Assembly (NCBI GenBank): GCA_037355855.1
Contig: CM074759.1
Location: 6,076,001-6,140,000 of the forward strand
Length of the DNA: 64,000 nucleotides
From: Pseudo-nitzschia pungens
Lineage: Eukaryota; Bacillariophyta; Bacillariophyceae; Bacillariales; Bacillariaceae
Direction of reading: 5' to 3'
The position numbers and the translations under genes are program-made. Position 1 is the first letter of the stretch, and every line of letters begins with the position of its first letter. The notes below the pieces were generated by a model. It was given only the letters and a program-made list of their open reading frames with translations, searched no databases and was not told the DNA's origin. This document shows, piece by piece, positions 42,476-53,934 of the stretch.

Positions 42476-45378
42476 TACTTGAATATCCAATCAGTATCGA
42501 ACTGTATGTGTATATATACCAAACATACATACATGAATACCATATATGTTGGAGTACATGCGGGATTCAATAATCATCTAAAAGACTTTCGTAGGATCGT
42601 AACATTAACATGTTACATAGTGCCCCAATGATTAGGTGAAGTTTGCATGTGGTTCAATACAATAGGTTTGGTGTTAAGTAGTATCAATGGAAAAGAGATA
42701 TGCTTTGTTCGGAGAACCGGTTGAAGATGATATTTGCCATTTGAAATGTTCTGAAGATATATTGTAATGTAGATCGAAATGGGATTGAAGAAGGTTCTTT
42801 GTGATACTCAAAAAATCAAAGATTTGTTTCTTGTTCTTTAATTTGTTTCTTGTTCTTTGAAATGGTTGGAGTTTCAGAACAACGTGTTGTTAAAAATAGA
42901 AAAAGAGTCAAAGAAAATTCTTTTCCTCCCCCAACTGTGATGTACCTCCCTTAAGTAGTGGAGCTGATTTGAAAGTTGATTGATTTGAAAGCGAGTGCTT
43001 TATTGCTCTTGGTAGGCATAAAAACACCTCCTGTTGTAATCAGAGTGTAGGTAGGTGAAAAGCCGAGCTTGCATGTGCTGCTTGCCGTATCTGCAATTGT
43101 ATGTGTTCAAGTAGAGAGGGGACGCATTGTTAGTGACGGTTTGAGCTGCGTTTGCAATTTATGCAATTCACCGTATACTTTGTCCGGTCTTTTGTTTGCG
43201 TCTATGTGTATTTGCAGCAGTAAACTGAAATTCCAAATTCTGTAATTCCAGAGCACCTCTGTGGGTTTTGAATATGGATTTTGTGGGATTGCTCTGGTGT
43301 GTTAAGGAGCTCCCTGTGGACTGTTTGTTTGTCCAGAACAAGGTTGGCCTTGTTATTGCTTTGTACCCTTTTTGTTTTGCGTCTGTACCCTTATCGATAT
43401 CAATACTATATGATTCGATTCGATTCCATTCGATTGATTCATGGCTTTAGCATCTGTACCCTTGCAATTGGTTCGCGTCCGAACCGATCTGCGTCCAGAT
43501 CATTATTGCGATTTGATTCTTCAGTAGTTGAATTGCCATAACTGAATCGTTTATTTTATTTGGTTGATTGTTGCCATCACTTTGGATCGGACTGAGCGCT
43601 TTGTATTTACTAGTTCGAACATTTTGTTTGCAACAGGGCTCATCTCTGTAGGTTCCTTCCTCTCTTTGGGGAGTTCTCCTCCATGTGTCTGCCCAGTCAG
43701 CAGGGCTGAGCTGGCATTCAGCTCCAGGGGAGCTGGAGGCACGGTGCTGGATACTGTGATCCGTGTATTGTTGTTTCCATTACCGGGCTTGTGTAGCCGG
43801 TACAGTGATAGGTCTCTTTTGAAAGCGAGGTCATTTGGGCTTGAAGATAATGGTGCCTTCAATAGTTCTTTCAAGCGTCCCATCATGTTGGGCGCAGTAT
43901 GATTCCATGGCACGTTTCATGTGGGCTTGGAAGGATTCATTGGAAGCAGTGCTTCCAGTTTCATTGCTAGGGGCCGAAGTAGTACTGTTGTTGCTGCTTT
44001 TGCTCCTTTTGGAATATCTGTTCTTTGGACATTCGGACCAATCGTGATCATGTCCGGGGATCCTGCAAGGATTGTTGTATTTTCTTTTGCCACTGGATGG
44101 CTCAAGGTCTTGCTCTTCTTCTTCAGATTCAGCGTCGCTGTCACTGTCTGAATTAGAGCTGTTGCTGTCGGCGTCCGAATCAGAGCTGTTGCAGTCATCA
44201 TGATCAGAGTCGTACGAGCGTTGATTTCGTTTGGCTTGGCGTTCTAAGCAGCTCATGTGATCCACTATAAACTGTACAGTGGTGTCCTCTTGGATTCCTT
44301 GGTGGATTAGACCATAGCTGTTGATCCATTTGCTTGGGAAGCTGTGTTGTTTCTGTTGGCAATAGATCAGTTCCATGGCCTTGGAGCCTTTTGGTATATT
44401 TGAAGAGAATTTGCATTCGGTCTGCATGGTCTTTGCATGAGACGTTGCTTGGCTTCTTTACCATTTGGAGGTATGTATGCATGATGTCTTTTGCATCTGT
44501 TGCATTGCATTAGTCTTGCTTGATACAATCGCCGATTGCTTGCTGGTATCCATTGAGCATTAGTGGGTATCGACGTTGGTTGCTTGTTAAGTCTCTCCAT
44601 TTTGTTTGGGAGTCAACAGAGAGACATTGATTGAAGTGAGTAATGTAGTTGGTGGTTGGTAGTCCTAGAAGCTTTGCGGCGTTTCTGAAGGCTTCTTCAA
44701 CAAATAGGAATTCCTCTAGTCCTCCCTTGTTGGTGAATAGAGGGATCTTCATGCTGTCTTGTTTTCCATTTGGATTTGTAATGGAGCGCTTGGTTCTCTT
44801 GGGCTTACTCCTGTTGAACGAGGGAGTATAGTTGATTGGAGGATCTCTGTAAAGTCCTGCCATGGTTCTTGATTTGATTCAGAGCGTTCAATCGTATCGA
44901 TGTGCGTTCGATCGATTTGTTCGGAGATTGCGATCGATCGTTGTTTCTTTTTGCTTGTCAAGGTATTGATGTATACCTGTTGTTTAGGATAAAGGATGTT
45001 TTGGATTCAGTACTGAGTTCTTGTCTTTGTCTTCTACTTTCAAGCGGACAGTAATTACTGTGTAACACTCTAGGGTAGAATTAGATGGAGTGGTACACAA
45101 TAGAGGTATTTTAAAGAATAATTATAAAATTGTGAATGGTTGAATACTTTACGAGATGGGAATGATTTCTTGAGTATGGAATGAATGAGCGATCGAAGAT
45201 TATCAGCGAGTCATAAGACTCTTGATATTTCTCTTGATACTTGAATATCCAATCAGTATCAAACTGTATGTGTATATCTACCAAACATACATACATGAAT
45301 ACCACATATATTGGAGTACATGCGGGATTCAATAATCATTTAGAGACTTTCGTAGGATCGTAACATTAACATATTACA
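42476..45378 (-). mobile_element. Family 2 gag-only LTR element, copy 2 (3' LTR truncated)
   Basis: The 5' LTR is at 45061-45378 (plus-strand TGTAACACTC to ATATTACA); the palindrome CAGTAATTACTG at 45049-45060 adjoins it. The left (3') LTR keeps only 42476-42617. The internal layout is the same as at 17377-20501: a Gag ORF and then about 1.2 kb without ORF (42618-43830). It lies against a copia RNase H fragment on the right. Confidence 0.85.
43831..44863 (-). pseudogene. Family 2 Gag, broken
   Basis: It starts MAGLYRDPPINYTPSF, nearly identical to the Gag at 17976. An in-frame stop lies near 44510 (KQD*CNATDAKD) and a deletion of about 13 bp near 44345 shifts the frame. It still shows the Ser/Asp/Glu linker and CRIPGHDHDWSEC cluster near the end. 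Confidence 0.85.
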
Positions 45379-45783
45379 ACAAGAAGGTCCCATACAGGGA
45401 TTATCATATTCCTGAACAGGGCCCCTATCCTGTGGTTCAGCAAAAGGCAAACCACTGTGGAGACGTCAACCTTTGGATCTGAGATAGTGGCGTTAAGAAT
45501 TGCCATTGAACTGATCGAAGGACTCCGATACAAGCTCAGGATGATGGACGTTCCCATTGAAGGCCCTACCAATGTGTACTGTGACAACGAGTCTGTTGTT
45601 AAGAACACCACCAGGCCCAAGAGCCCTTGCAATAAGAAGCATAACAGTGTTGCCTACCACAAAGCACGAGAGTCTATTGTTGCTGGCACAATCCGGATTG
45701 CAAAGGAGCCTGGCGAGACCAATATTGCTGACCTATTCACCAAGCTGCTGAATGGTCCAGCATTGAAGGCCCACTGCGCTTGA
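45379..45783 (+). pseudogene. Ty1/copia RNase H, C-terminal fragment of Pol
   Basis: The frame is open from the family 2 LTR edge through TRRSHTGIIIFLNRAPILWF, KRQTTVETSTFGSEIVALR, VYCDNESVV, KKHNSVAYHKARE and NIADLFTKLL to the TGA at 45781-45783. These are the conserved end blocks of copia-type RNase H. All of gag, protease, integrase and RT are missing to the left, cut off at the family 2 insertion. Confidence 0.9.
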
Positions 45784-46393
45784 TGCATGTGGTAAATTTG
45801 CTCCAGCTGCACTATTTGAGGTACTTTGATCTCTGGCAACCAGTGTGGATTCAATCTGTTATTTTCGGATGTCCCGGAGACAATGTTCCCAGGGACTATA
45901 AAGTATGTTTTATGTTTTATGTGAGAGTCTTCGGAACACCGGTTCCGGGGACTATAAATTGTTGTTGGGAGTCTTCAGGACACTGGTTCCGGGGACTATA
46001 AATTTTGAACCTACAATAGGCTGATCAATTCCCCTTGTACATGGCAAGGGATGCAACTACAGGGCAAAACGTCCTCCGGTTGCCGGACACAGTGTCCGAA
46101 TCCCCCCCCCCTTTTTCTTCTTTTTATTTACAAGATCAGCTGGGCCTCTGATATGTGTACAAGTTTTCAAGTTTATGTTTTTCAAATGGCACAGCTGCAC
46201 TATCTGTTGTACTTTGTCTCCTGGCAAGCAGCATGTACCATATCCATGTTACAGTGAATCCTATTATCCATTCAAGTCCTGCAATAAATGTGTTTCGACC
46301 AACAGGTGTTCCCCTAGGAGTATCAGTTTCCGGGGACAAGTCCAGTGGCTCAAAGTTATTTTGTTTTTTGGAGCTTAAATGAATCACGGGGAC
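45784..46393 (+). other. Copia 3' untranslated region
   Basis: Non-coding stretch between the pol stop and the LTR. It holds a repeated block around CCGGGGACTATAAA (45890, 45945 and 45993). No ORF of note. Confidence 0.6.
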
Positions 46394-47063
46394 TATGTTG
46401 ATTATTCACCTTCCTCCAAGATGCTAAGGCTACTGTGTAGGGATCTGTACCAGAGCTACAGGTAGCAACGAGAGCTATCTACAAGGTCCAAGGCTTAGCA
46501 TTAGGCTTAGCAACAGGCTTAGCAACAGCGCTTAGCAAAACGCTATGGGGTGCTACAGCCAAGTGACCTGGGTCATCGTGTAGGATTTGTACCAGTTACA
46601 AAACCCCGGGTACAGCATCCGCTGCTAGCATACGCTTGTAGCTCAGTGCTACAAGGTTAGGGTTGCTAATGCTAACTGATTACAAGATACAAAATATTTG
46701 GTATGCTACCATACCATGCTTCCCTATTATGCTACCATCGGGGTATGGTCAGTACTGTATGATCTGTACTATAACCGGATGCCCGACCCAGACAGTTGCA
46801 AGCAAGCGCTAACTCCTTATTACGATTGTATGCTACGCTCATACGCTAAGCGCTAACGCCCGTATGCTAGCGCTAACCCTACTCCGTATGCTATGATACT
46901 CCGCTACGTTACTCCGTACGCTACGCTACTCTGTACAATTCTACTTGGTTACAGTACTGATAAGATACTGTACGATACAGCGAGTCCTTTTCATCCAGAG
47001 CTCAGCGCTTGAGCGCTTTGCTCACTCTTCTCTTTTTTATCTAAAATAAAACACCGTCATGCC
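46394..47063 (+). repeat. Copia 3' LTR, left part (continues at 60167-60365)
   Basis: It starts TATGTTGATT and is broken at ATGCC (47059-47063) by gypsy copy 3. The rest of the LTR follows the duplicated ATGCC at 60162-60166 and ends CAATTAACGCA at 60365, giving about 869 bp, close to the 904 bp solo LTR at 34281-35184, which crosses the same point without interruption (CATGCCCTCC). Confidence 0.78.
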
Positions 47064-47252
47064 TGCCATACCCCGGGCCTACTAGTGATTAGAATAGTAG
47101 TGATATGCAAATTGTGAGCTCTATTGGTTAGTCTAGTATTTGCTACAGCTCTAAGAGCCCTCTGAATCGGCGATTCTGCCAACTCGCTGATTCTTTTATC
47201 CTTATCCTTAATCCAGTTCCGAGTGGACTCGTGACTGTTCTGGTGCACGGCA
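47064..47252 (-). repeat. 3' LTR of gypsy copy 3
   Basis: 189 bp, plus-strand ends TGCCATACC and GTGCACGGCA. The polypurine tract (reverse complement CCATGGAGGAGCA) lies just to the right. Confidence 0.9.
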
Positions 47253-47280
47253 TGCTCCTCCATGGTACTGTTACAATTAG

Positions 47281-49293
47281 TTACTCCTCCAGTTTAGTGC
47301 TATCCCTGCAATAATAGGGATGGACTCTACGGATGTTAACCCGGTCGGTTACATAGGGAGCAGTTTCAATAGTTACAGTTCCATTATCATGGGCCTGGAA
47401 AGGATAGTTTTGGAATAATACCCTTCCTTTCCAGGGTGACATAGTCTCCTTCATTATAGACATGGGGGATCCTCTTCTGGTTCTCCCTGACGTTGCTCTT
47501 ATGGATACTCTTCTGTTTCCGCGCTTGGATTGCTTCCCAATCCACTGGGAAATTCACAGGCATAAACATGTCCCTCCCAAACACCAACTGTGCTGGGGAA
47601 TACCCCAAAGTGGTGTGGATGGCACTTCTGATAGCGTATGCTGCCTTGGTGGTGAATTCCTCAAAGGGGTCCTTCTCATGGAGGTCCCTGTTCTCCAGGT
47701 TGAAGGACAATAGGCAGTCCTTTAGAACCTGGTGGATCCTCTCCAATACTGAATTGGATTGCGGATTCCAAGCCCCACTGGGCTTTCTTTTCATCCCCAT
47801 GTTCTTGCAGAGCTCTTGGAACTCTGCTTTGAACTCACTCCCGCCATCGAATCCGATTTCTTTTGTTCGGGGGTATCTTGCTAGCCAGGTACTATCCAAC
47901 AAACGTTGAGTTTCTGCTGCATTTGGTGAGTCCTTCAGGTGAGCCAATTCAAACCATCCGGTTACTGGGTCCACCATGGTGAGAACATGGATGTGGTAGT
48001 CTTTACCATTCTTGTTGTGGACAGTTGCAGGTCCCCAGAGGTCCACATTGACCCTCTGCCATTTGGTGACTTCGGCTGCTTTTTCCGGTAGTAGTCCATA
48101 CTTCTTCCGGCCACTCTTTTTGAACATCTGGCATGTGTGGCAGTGTTTACAGAGGTCCTGGATGTCCTTCCTGAGGCCTTTCCAGGTGAACACTGAGCGT
48201 ATGCTCTGTTCCATTCTCCTTTCTCCAGGGTGGACCAACATGGTGTGGTACCACTCCATAACTCTTTCCTTGAGTTTGTCAGGAATTAGGATCTTCCCTT
48301 CTTTGTGGATGAGACTGTAACCTTCCACATTTTTGGTGGTTAGTCGGTTGTCTTTTTCCAGAGCATCCGTGATCTTTGTGTCCTTTTGTTGGTAGAACTG
48401 GATCATGTCCGGGGCAAGTGGGAATGCACTATTGCCCTGGAATTCTTCCGGTGATTCTCCAAGTGGGAATAGGAGTTGCCGGAGGTGCTCTTCCTCATCC
48501 ACGTAGGTGAGGGGCTTATTTGGTGGTAGCCATTCAACTGTATCTGCTGGATCATCAGTGATGTCCAGTCGGGACAGCGCGTCTGCTGCATCATTGTCCT
48601 TGCCGGCAACATGCTTGACTACTGGGTGGAACTCCTCCATAAGGAGCCTCCATCGTACCATTCTTTGGGTCGGCATCTGCTGGTAGAGCAGGTTGAGGTG
48701 ATCTGTATGGATAATCACATCTTGTCCTTGTAGGATTCCTTCGAACGCTTTTAGTCCCTCCACTATGCCGAGGAGTTCTTTTTCTCTGAAAGTGTAGTAA
48801 AGCTGTGCTGAGTTCAGTTTCCGAGTATAAAAGCCAAGGGGCTTGCCGTCTTGGCATACAGTTGCTCCCAGTTGCCTGTCGCTGGCGTCTGAGTAGAGAT
48901 GAAATGGTTTTGTAAAGTCCGGGAATGCGAGTTTTGCTTCCTCTGCGAGCATCCGCTTTGCCTCCATGAAAGCTTTCTGCTCTGCTGGGCCCCAGTACCA
49001 ATTCAGTTTGCCCTTTTTGCCCGCAAGCTTGTTGAGGGGGGCCAGGATATGGGAGCGCCGCTTGCACATATCCCTGTAGAAATTCACCATCCCAAGAAAC
49101 ATCTTGAGTTGCTTGGTGTTCTTGGGGGCTTCCAGGCGTTTCATCGCCTCCAGCTTCTTTGGCTGGGGTTGGATGCCCTCTGTTGTTAATAGAAATCCCA
49201 GGTATTCCACTTCTTTTTGCATGAAAAAAGATTTTCTTAGGTTGGCCCGGAAGCCAGCGTCATCCAGTCGCTGTAGGACTGTATCGATTTTGG
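47281..49293 (-). pseudogene. Gypsy copy 3 Pol, 3' part
   Basis: RT thumb, RNase H and integrase, open from the junction at about 49293 to near 47390, where a deletion of about 28 bp relative to copy 1 (which reads KLSFPRQGPYKVLKAHD) shifts the frame. The last codons to 47281 (TKLEE) are in the other frame. Confidence 0.9.
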
Positions 49294-50281
49294 ATAGCTG
49301 TGTAGGAGAATGGTGAGCGTCTGCAAGTGATCCAAGTTGGACGCGAAGCCATGTAGTTTGGAGGAATACTTGATTAAGGTCATAATTCGATCGGTGTGAT
49401 CCTTGCAGGTGGATTCGATCTTCTTCTTGCAGGCACTGCCTCGTAGATAGACATGCATGATGTCTCTGGCATCCTCAGCATTGCAGTATAGCTTGATAAA
49501 GGCTTGGAAGGCTGCGGTGTATCCGTCTTTGGTGAGTTGATAGACTCGTTGGTTGTTGGCGCGAGTCGCTCGTGTTAGCGCTCGCCACTTGGTCTGAGCG
49601 TCAACGCATAGGCACCGACCGAAGTATCGGATGAGCGCCGTGTCAGGGATGGAGAGATCTTCTGCAGCATTAAGATAGGCTTCTTCCGTGTGAAGGAGTT
49701 CTTCTAGTCCCCCTTTGTCCGTGAACAGGGGAACCTTGACGCTGTCCGAATGATCTTCAGAGTCATATACCGATAGGGTCACGAGCTTCGGTTTGGAACT
49801 GTCAAAGGAGCTCTTGTAGGCAATCGGTGGATCTCTGTAGATACCTGCCATGGTTGGTTGCGTCGATCAGTTTGTTGGAGATAGAAGGGGCCTCTGTTGT
49901 TGAGGCTGTCGATGGTTTTGAATTCAGTACTGAGTTCTACTGTTTCTACTGTAAAGCACAAACAGTAATTACTGTGTTACGGTCTAGAGTAGAAATTTCG
50001 GAGTAGTATTGAAATTGTGTGTTATTTTACTTTACGAGATGGGATTGAAATTAGAGAGGGGAAATAATGAGCGATGAGGTCATCGCGACCTTCTCATATA
50101 ATAACCATCCCTGTATGTAACATATATTCCGTATGTAACCTTAATCGTATAATCACTCTCTTCTGCATGCCTGTTCGTACATATCAGATATCCATACATG
50201 GATATCTTCTATATATACGATTCCCACATGGGATTTGGTTAATTATTCAATCGTGACTGCTAGCTACGCTAGCCCGTCACA
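49294..50281 (-). mobile_element. Truncated family 2 element: 5' LTR, palindrome and partial Gag
   Basis: The LTR is at 49975-50281 (minus orientation TGTGACGGGC to CCGTAACA), the palindrome CAGTAATTACTG at 49963-49974 and Gag from 49851 (MAGIYRDPPIAYKSSF) to about 49296, where it breaks off in LLHSYP and passes into gypsy pol. The 3' half and 3' LTR are missing, and a few pol bases at the junction are lost, so a deletion followed insertion. The LTR and Gag differ from copies 1 and 2: a separate subfamily. Confidence 0.85.
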
Positions 50282-51508
50282 GATCCTGTTCAGATTCGCC
50301 TTCTCTCTGGATGATTAGGATATCATCGATATAGACAAGGACATAGTCCAGGTCCCCTAGTAGGTTCATCATGACGGACTGGAAGATGTCAGGTGCACAT
50401 GCAATTCCCATTGCCAGTCTCTTGTAGGCATACTTTCCCCACGGTAAGATGGTAGAGCAAATCTTTTGGCTCTCCTTGCAGATGGGGATGGTGTAGTAAC
50501 CTTGGGATAAGTCCAGCGCCGTAGCTGATTTGAACTTTTGCAGTCTTTGGATTGTTTCCCCTATTCGTGGTAGTGGGAATGGCTTCCTTTGGATGGCTGC
50601 ATTCATTTTCCGGAAGTCTGTAAGAACCCGAATATCACCTGTTTTCTTGTGCTGACAGAAGGTAGGAGATGCCCATGGGGAATCATTGTCATGGGGAGTT
50701 TTTCCAAAACTCCAATATCACAGAGTCTCGTGATCTCCTTCCGAAGGGCTTGTTCAAAGGCATGGGGTACGGAATAGTACCTTTGCCGGACCAGTTTGAC
50801 CCCTGGTTGGAGTTCAATTGATACTGGTTCCATGTTTTTGAGTAGTCCCAGACCTCCTCCAAAGAGGGTAGGGAACTTCTTCAATGTTTTCTTTAAGGCT
50901 TCCTTGGACTCGTCTGTGATCTCCAGGTTGTTGACCATAGCGTCTATATCGACTTTGGAGTAATCTGCATCCAGAATTTTGGCTTGCCTCTCTTCCTCTT
51001 GTTGGAGGATTGGACTTTGTGTGTTGGCGAAGAATACTGCCTCACATTTGTCCGGGTCAGCAAGCTCCCCCATTCCCTTCATGGGGATGGAGTCACCCTG
51101 CCATTCGATTGTTCTGGAACTGTATTTTATATCCAGTCCCAGTTGTGCCATCAGATCGGATCCTATGATCATATCGTAGGGCACTTCCTCATGGTGATGG
51201 TATTCATTCACTTGGAAGGTCCATTTGATGGTCTTGGAGTTTGAAAACTCTATCAGTCTTAGTCCCACTGAAGCCGCAGACTTGGTCCGAAATTTGCCCC
51301 CATAGGTGTTATAAGTGACAGATCTCTGGTCTTGGTTTGTTAGTTGACTTCGGTTGACAAAATGCCTTAAGATAATGGATTTGGAGCATCCGGAATCCAG
51401 TAGGCCCCGGAACATCCTTCCCCTTCCCTTGTGGTCCAATACCTCCACACAGACGTCTGCAAACCGATTGATTATGCGGGGTCCAGTGTGGATGGTATCA
51501 GGAGCCAT
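50282..51508 (-). pseudogene. Gypsy copy 3 Pol, 5' part
   Basis: Protease (LLDSGCS) and the first part of RT from the ATG at 51508. A single-base loss near 50690 (after EKLP) shifts the frame; the correct frame resumes through VYIDDILI to the junction with the family 2 piece. Confidence 0.9.
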
Positions 51509-52919
51509 TCAGTTGTGGGATCCTTTCTTCTTGAAGGTCTTTCTGTACTTTCTTCTGTACTCCTTGAGTTCCTTCTCGGAGATGTCAATCTCGTCGTCGG
51601 AGACCTTGTGGTCAGCTTGGGCCGTGGCCAGTACATAAGAATACTCGTGGTTTGATAGGTTCCTTCCCCAGTGAGGTTTGGGATGTTGCTCAGTGTCTGA
51701 GTCTTCTTTTGCCACAAAATGCTCCTTGAGCAAGTTGATGGTCTCCCGGTCAAATTTCCCCTTCTTGGAGGGTCCACCGGTTAGTTTCCAGCATTTGCCG
51801 GCATGGACCTTGCCACAGGTTTTGCAGAGCTGTTTGTTGCTGTTGTCCATAGGGCGCTTCTTTTTGCCAGGGGACTTCCCGTGGTGGTTTCCTCCCCCAG
51901 AAGTGGCCTTGGGGGTCTTCTTGGCGCCACCGTTCTTCTTTTCCAATTCGGTGATGCGCTTTTGTAGTTCTTCCTCCTTCCGGATGGTGGTTTCCAGATT
52001 TTCGAGCTTGTCGATGGTGGTGTTAAAGGAGTGGGCATATAGGTCCCATCCAATGTGTTCCAACTTCTCGCACTGGGCGTGTGTCATGTTGGAATCCAAC
52101 ATTTCCTTCATTTCTGCCGGTGTGAAACTGGTTGGTGTTTCCACCTGGTTGCTGCCGCTTTCCCAGAGGCATTCTGGTAGGTAGCTCTGTAGTTCGGCCA
52201 TTTGATTGGCCCAGGCTTGTATGCCGTATTTTAGTTCGACTCGCATCCCCCGCATGAATCTGCGGAGGAGGATATAAGAGCGTTTTCCATTCTGGTCATT
52301 GCCAAAGATTTTGAGTTTGAGGACATGCATGCATTCCTCAATGACATCCTTCTTGTACTCCTCAGATTGGTAGTACTGGGCGAGAGCGTTTGGGACGCTC
52401 TTCTTGGGAATCGGAGCTGTAAAGTCTTCCGGCTCTGTTTCCTCATCCGATTTTGCCGTGGCAGTCGGTATGGTTTTGTCGGCTGCCGGATTGGGTTTCT
52501 CCTTTGCCACCTCCTTGGTAGTACCAGAGGGAGGTTCGTTGGTTGTTTGATCACGTATTTTGATCTCCTGGATCTTTTTCTGGATCAGTTTGTTGTTGTG
52601 TATCTTGTGATTTGGCTTGGCGTAGTAGGACCGGCCAAGTGTTCTCTGGACAAGGGATAGCACTTCGTTGGCGAGAATCCTCTATAGGACGTCCAGTTTC
52701 TCCTTGGAGTTTGTCATTGCCAGCAATTTTCTGGTCAAAGTCTCTCTTCCAGATGATGAAGAGTTCCGGTCTTTCAGTGCCGGTGAGGACTTTCAGGTAG
52801 TCGCTGAATGCGACGCCGCCCTTTTCACTGTCTACGCTCATCTTCACAGTGGTGGCATCTTCCAGCCAGTCCTCTCGTGTGAAGTTAAAGGGTTTCAATT
52901 TGGTTCCTTTAGATGCCAT
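51509..52919 (-). pseudogene. Gypsy copy 3 Gag, frameshifted
   Basis: It starts MASKGTKLKPFNFT at 52919. A 5 bp deletion near 52700 and a TAG near 52683 break it; from 52663 the frame is open through the zinc knuckle to the TGA at 51509-51511, directly followed by the Pol ATG. Confidence 0.9.
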
Positions 52920-53567
52920 GGTGGGTTAATCAGTTATTCTATTTAATTTAGTTTAATTACACTATTTCTGTTATCTTCTGTTTGCTTTGTGTTGAAACTG
53001 AGCAAGAATGATTGCTCCAGCTCCTCCAGCTTTTCTTGCCGGATTTCCACTGCTCTCGCGATAACTCGTGTTATAACTGATTTTTCCCCTGGTTCGTCCA
53101 GTGGTGGGAGTTGTTTCTCTCTTTAGTTCCTGAGAATCCTGTGGTTCCCCGGAGTTGTTTCTGTTTTTATTTCATGGGATTTGATTCCCGTGGTTCTCCG
53201 GCGTTACGGGATTAGTGGTGTTTGGATATTTATTATATACCTTCCCGGATATCCGTATATTTCGGTTTTGGTTGGCATACCCTCTTCGGTCTGTCCATCC
53301 ACTCAGTGTTGGTCCAATTAGTCCACTCACTGGATTATGTGTCACTTTTTCAGTGTGTATTTTCGAATTTTTTGATTATTTCTGTTGTCGACCATGATCC
53401 TGTTTAGGTCCTTAGGTGTCTCTGTTGCTGCTTCTGCTCCCCTTAATGGAGCTAACAGTTGCTGGGGCCGGTCTTCCTTAGTGCTGCAGACACTGGATAT
53501 CCTTCTCCCTGTTTTTGCTTCTCTGCGCCTCCATTTTCTGGCAGTCTTTCGGTCTCGTCGGTCCCTA
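52920..53567 (-). other. Gypsy copy 3 leader (main part)
   Basis: It aligns with the copy 2 leader 23343-24040. It is cut at 53566-53567 by the piggyBac-like element; the remaining 45 bp before the palindrome are at 59914-59958. Confidence 0.82.
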
Positions 53568-53934
53568 GTGCCTCGTATGTCCTTGGTCCGTCAAATATAG
53601 CGGACCCATTGGGTCCGCCGGGTCCTTTACCCCAGATCGCTTCAAATTGCCTAGCAAGACCTTCTTACAAGTTTAATACCTTCATGCAACTGTTGTTTGT
53701 GCCTATTTTGCCTATTTGGACCTTTACTTGTGTTGTTATTTAGGCTATTTGATGTTTCGGGAGTAAAATAACCAAATTTTTTCTTGAAAAATTGAGCGCG
53801 CGCTTGGATTTGAATCCAAACCAGCATCGATTCTCACAATAGATCATCAGATATCCTTAGGAAAACGATTTCGAAGCATTTGTGTTTGCCTGGACCATTC
53901 ATTGCATTGTTGTTGAGGCTGTAGGGTGTGATTC

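Noticed and set aside
53790..53830. Possible tRNA at GGATTTGAATCC
   Set aside because: The T-arm-like word is isolated; flanks do not fold into a cloverleaf. It lies inside the piggyBac-like element.
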